Notes under the pieces: model-generated
What the model was told of the DNA's origin: nothing
What the model saw: the letters and a program-made list of their open reading frames with translations, nothing else
Database searches by the model: none
Position numbers and translations under genes: made by a program
Assembly: GCA_964409505.1 (NCBI GenBank)
Contig: CAYPDK010000024.1
Location: 1 to 64,000 of the forward strand
Direction of reading: 5' to 3'
From: JADHZC01 sp964409505
GTDB taxonomy: Bacteria > Pseudomonadota > Alphaproteobacteria > Rickettsiales > Rickettsiaceae
Length of the DNA stretch: 64,000 nt
Shown here: one piece after another, positions 62,620-64,000 of the stretch
How the letters are laid out: each line of letters begins with the position of its first letter
How positions within the stretch are numbered: position 1 is the first letter of the stretch

Positions 62620-64000
62620 ATGTCATCAAAATTATTTTCTAAAATAGGTACAGATGCTAAAAACGCAGCAAAGGGGGCTGCTAGTGGAGTAAGTAACAGT
62701 GCTAAACAACATGCTGACAAATTACTAAATCCAGAACACAAATCTCAAGACCATTATCATTTTTTTATACTTATCTTAATTGGGTCTTTGATTGTTAGTT
62801 GTGTTTTATTTTGTGCGGGTTGGGTGATTTCTCTTATTGATGGAGGTTGTAAATTTAGATACGCTGTTGATACAGAAGGTAAGCTAAACAATAAGGACTA
62901 CATTTCTACACAAAATATCGTTCTTGCAGGAAATGGAGCAGATAAAATTTTTGCTCCATCAGGAGTAGTACCAGAATCAGGAGAAAATGTTGATATTCCA
63001 GTACCTTTGAAGTATTTTCAGTGGCTTAATACAGGACAATATATAGATGAAGTTACAGGTGGTTCTGAAAAGTCTTATTCTCCTGCAGAGATTGATTTCA
63101 CTATTGGGGGTGAGATCAGTTTGGCTCGAGTATCCTTACATCAAAATAATATCGAGGGAAATTTCGAGGAAAAGAAGATCAAAATTCCACAAGTAGGTAG
63201 TTCAGAGGTCTTGTCCTTAATTTTTAAAGCCTCACAGAAGACAAAAATATTGCTAAAACTTAATTCAGGTGATTCATTTTTGGTAAAAATACATAGAGAA
63301 AGAAAACCTACAGAAGAGCTCGAATATATACCATATATGCATGTAAGTCCTATTAGTGGAAATATTGAGATGATGTGTAATAAGATTAATAATAACTTTG
63401 ATAGCGTTTGTGGGAGATATTATACTGATATTTTTAGTGAAAATTTGATAAGAGGAGAAAATATTTTTTCTCCTGATAATAAGCCTAATGAAGATAATAA
63501 AATTGATATTAGGCTTAAATATGAATTTGTAACTCCAGGTTTTTTGTGGGGTGTTTTTACCGACAATGAAAGTGGTACTGTTATACCTGGAGTATCAGCT
63601 GATAAAGTAATACCTGTTAGTTTTTTAAAAGACGACCCTACTGAAGAGGAGCCAGGTCTTCTTATAAATAATATGAATGAAGGACATAATGGTGATTTAA
63701 AGATTTACTTTGATACAGAGGGTTCAGGGGATTTGGGAGGAGGCTATATATTTGATATTCAGCAAACAGCCTTTAAAGTTAATCCTAAATCAGGATTAGA
63801 GATGTGGGGAAATGGTATGATAGAATATGTCATATCTGATGATGATCCTAATGAATTGCCAGAAGAGGAGCTAAAACCTACGTTAATGCAAGTTGAAGAC
63901 GGAGAAGAAGGACAATTTGCTTATAAATTAGTGCCAGATAATAAAGGTTTTGTTTGGATTAGGGTGAAAGTGGGAGAACCTTTTAAAAGTAGTCCAGAAG
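62620..64000 (+). CDS. VirB6-like T4SS protein, N-terminal part (runs off the window)
   Basis: An open frame from ATG 62620 to the window end (460 codons, no stop). Residues 1-47 are polar and Ala/Lys/Ser-rich (SKIGTDAKNAAKGAASGVSN). A single transmembrane helix spans ~48-72 (HFFILILIGSLIVSCVLFCAGWVI), and a long extracytoplasmic domain follows with GGCKFRY, VPLKYFQWLNTGQYIDE and EISLARVSLHQNN. An acidic, Pro/Gly-containing region (DDDPNELPEEELKP) lies near the window end. It begins 12 bp after the preceding VirB6-like gene. The position and the WLNTG-type segment are reminiscent of N-terminal regions of rickettsial VirB6 homologues. The conserved TrbL core would lie beyond the window, so the family call is inference. 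Confidence 0.7.
   Translation, partial: MSSKLFSKIGTDAKNAAKGAASGVSNSAKQHADKLLNPEHKSQDHYHFFILILIGSLIVSCVLFCAGWVISLIDGGCKFRYAVDTEGKLNNKDYISTQNIVLAGNGADKIFAPSGVVPESGENVDIPVPLKYFQWLNTGQYIDEVTGGSEKSYSPAEIDFTIGGEISLARVSLHQNNIEGNFEEKKIKIPQVGSSEVLSLIFKASQKTKILLKLNSGDSFLVKIHRERKPTEELEYIPYMHVSPISGNIEMMCNKINNNFDSVCGRYYTDIFSENLIRGENIFSPDNKPNEDNKIDIRLKYEFVTPGFLWGVFTDNESGTVIPGVSADKVIPVSFLKDDPTEEEPGLLINNMNEGHNGDLKIYFDTEGSGDLGGGYIFDIQQTAFKVNPKSGLEMWGNGMIEYVISDDDPNELPEEELKPTLMQVEDGEEGQFAYKLVPDNKGFVWIRVKVGEPFKSSPE

Overview
This window is AT-rich bacterial DNA whose gene content points to an alphaproteobacterium of the order Rickettsiales. The evidence is a Rickettsia/Anaplasma-type type IV secretion (T4SS) gene cluster (virB8-virB9-virB10-virB11-virD4), large signal-peptide-bearing VirB6-like proteins at the other end, a COQ9-family gene beside rpsU, TCA-cycle genes sucAB and sucCD, and several long lineage-specific proteins of unknown function. 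murA (peptidoglycan) and flhA (flagellar export gate) are also present. flhA argues against a classical Rickettsia and for a flagellum-retaining lineage such as Midichloriaceae or relatives, but the window alone cannot fix the genus.

Layout. 1-1451: 3' part of a tandem-repeat protein. 1746-5807: sucA-sucB (minus). 6141-11571: T4SS operon, with a coiled-coil protein (11658-13790) convergent to virD4. 13949-23095: housekeeping block (rpsU, COQ9, ileS, truA, lspA, tatD, metG, AEC permease). 23233-27628: small membrane protein, TPR/methyltransferase-like protein, aspartate aminotransferase and an orphan 523-aa protein. 28124-35072: dnaE, membrane-anchored glutaredoxin, HU, clpP, clpX. 35073-36246: a gene-poor stretch ending in an iterated TTGTGATA motif ahead of an orphan 584-aa protein. 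38250-42576: sucD, sucC, flhA (minus). 42990-50552: rho, tRNA-Val, cmk-rpsA-murA, ruvA-ruvB. 50694-57155: Aas-like acyltransferase with a degraded ligase half, POT peptide transporter, APC permease, mnmA. 57400-59561: tRNA-His, ABC ATPase, ygfZ, and a yebC cut to its first domain. 59770-64000: two VirB6-like genes, the second running off the window.

How the genes fit together. The core genes describe an obligate host-associated cell that respires (TCA cycle, ubiquinone), imports peptides and amino acids, makes peptidoglycan precursors and carries a T4SS. Four long orphan proteins (1-1451, 11658-13790, 26057-27628, 36247-38001) are repeat-rich, coiled-coil or low-complexity and sit next to expanded non-coding DNA. 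They are reasonable secreted-effector candidates, but this is inference only.

The most unusual features are: a 36-unit PPGxx pentapeptide array inside a VirB6-like protein, followed closely by a 28-bp perfect palindrome; a VirB9 lacking its C-terminal domain; near-identical 38/41-residue repeats at the left end; a putative operator array upstream of the 584-aa gene; and domain loss in the Aas-like and YebC proteins. No mobile element, CRISPR array or rRNA gene was recognised. Intrinsic terminators are scarce, and Rho is encoded here.
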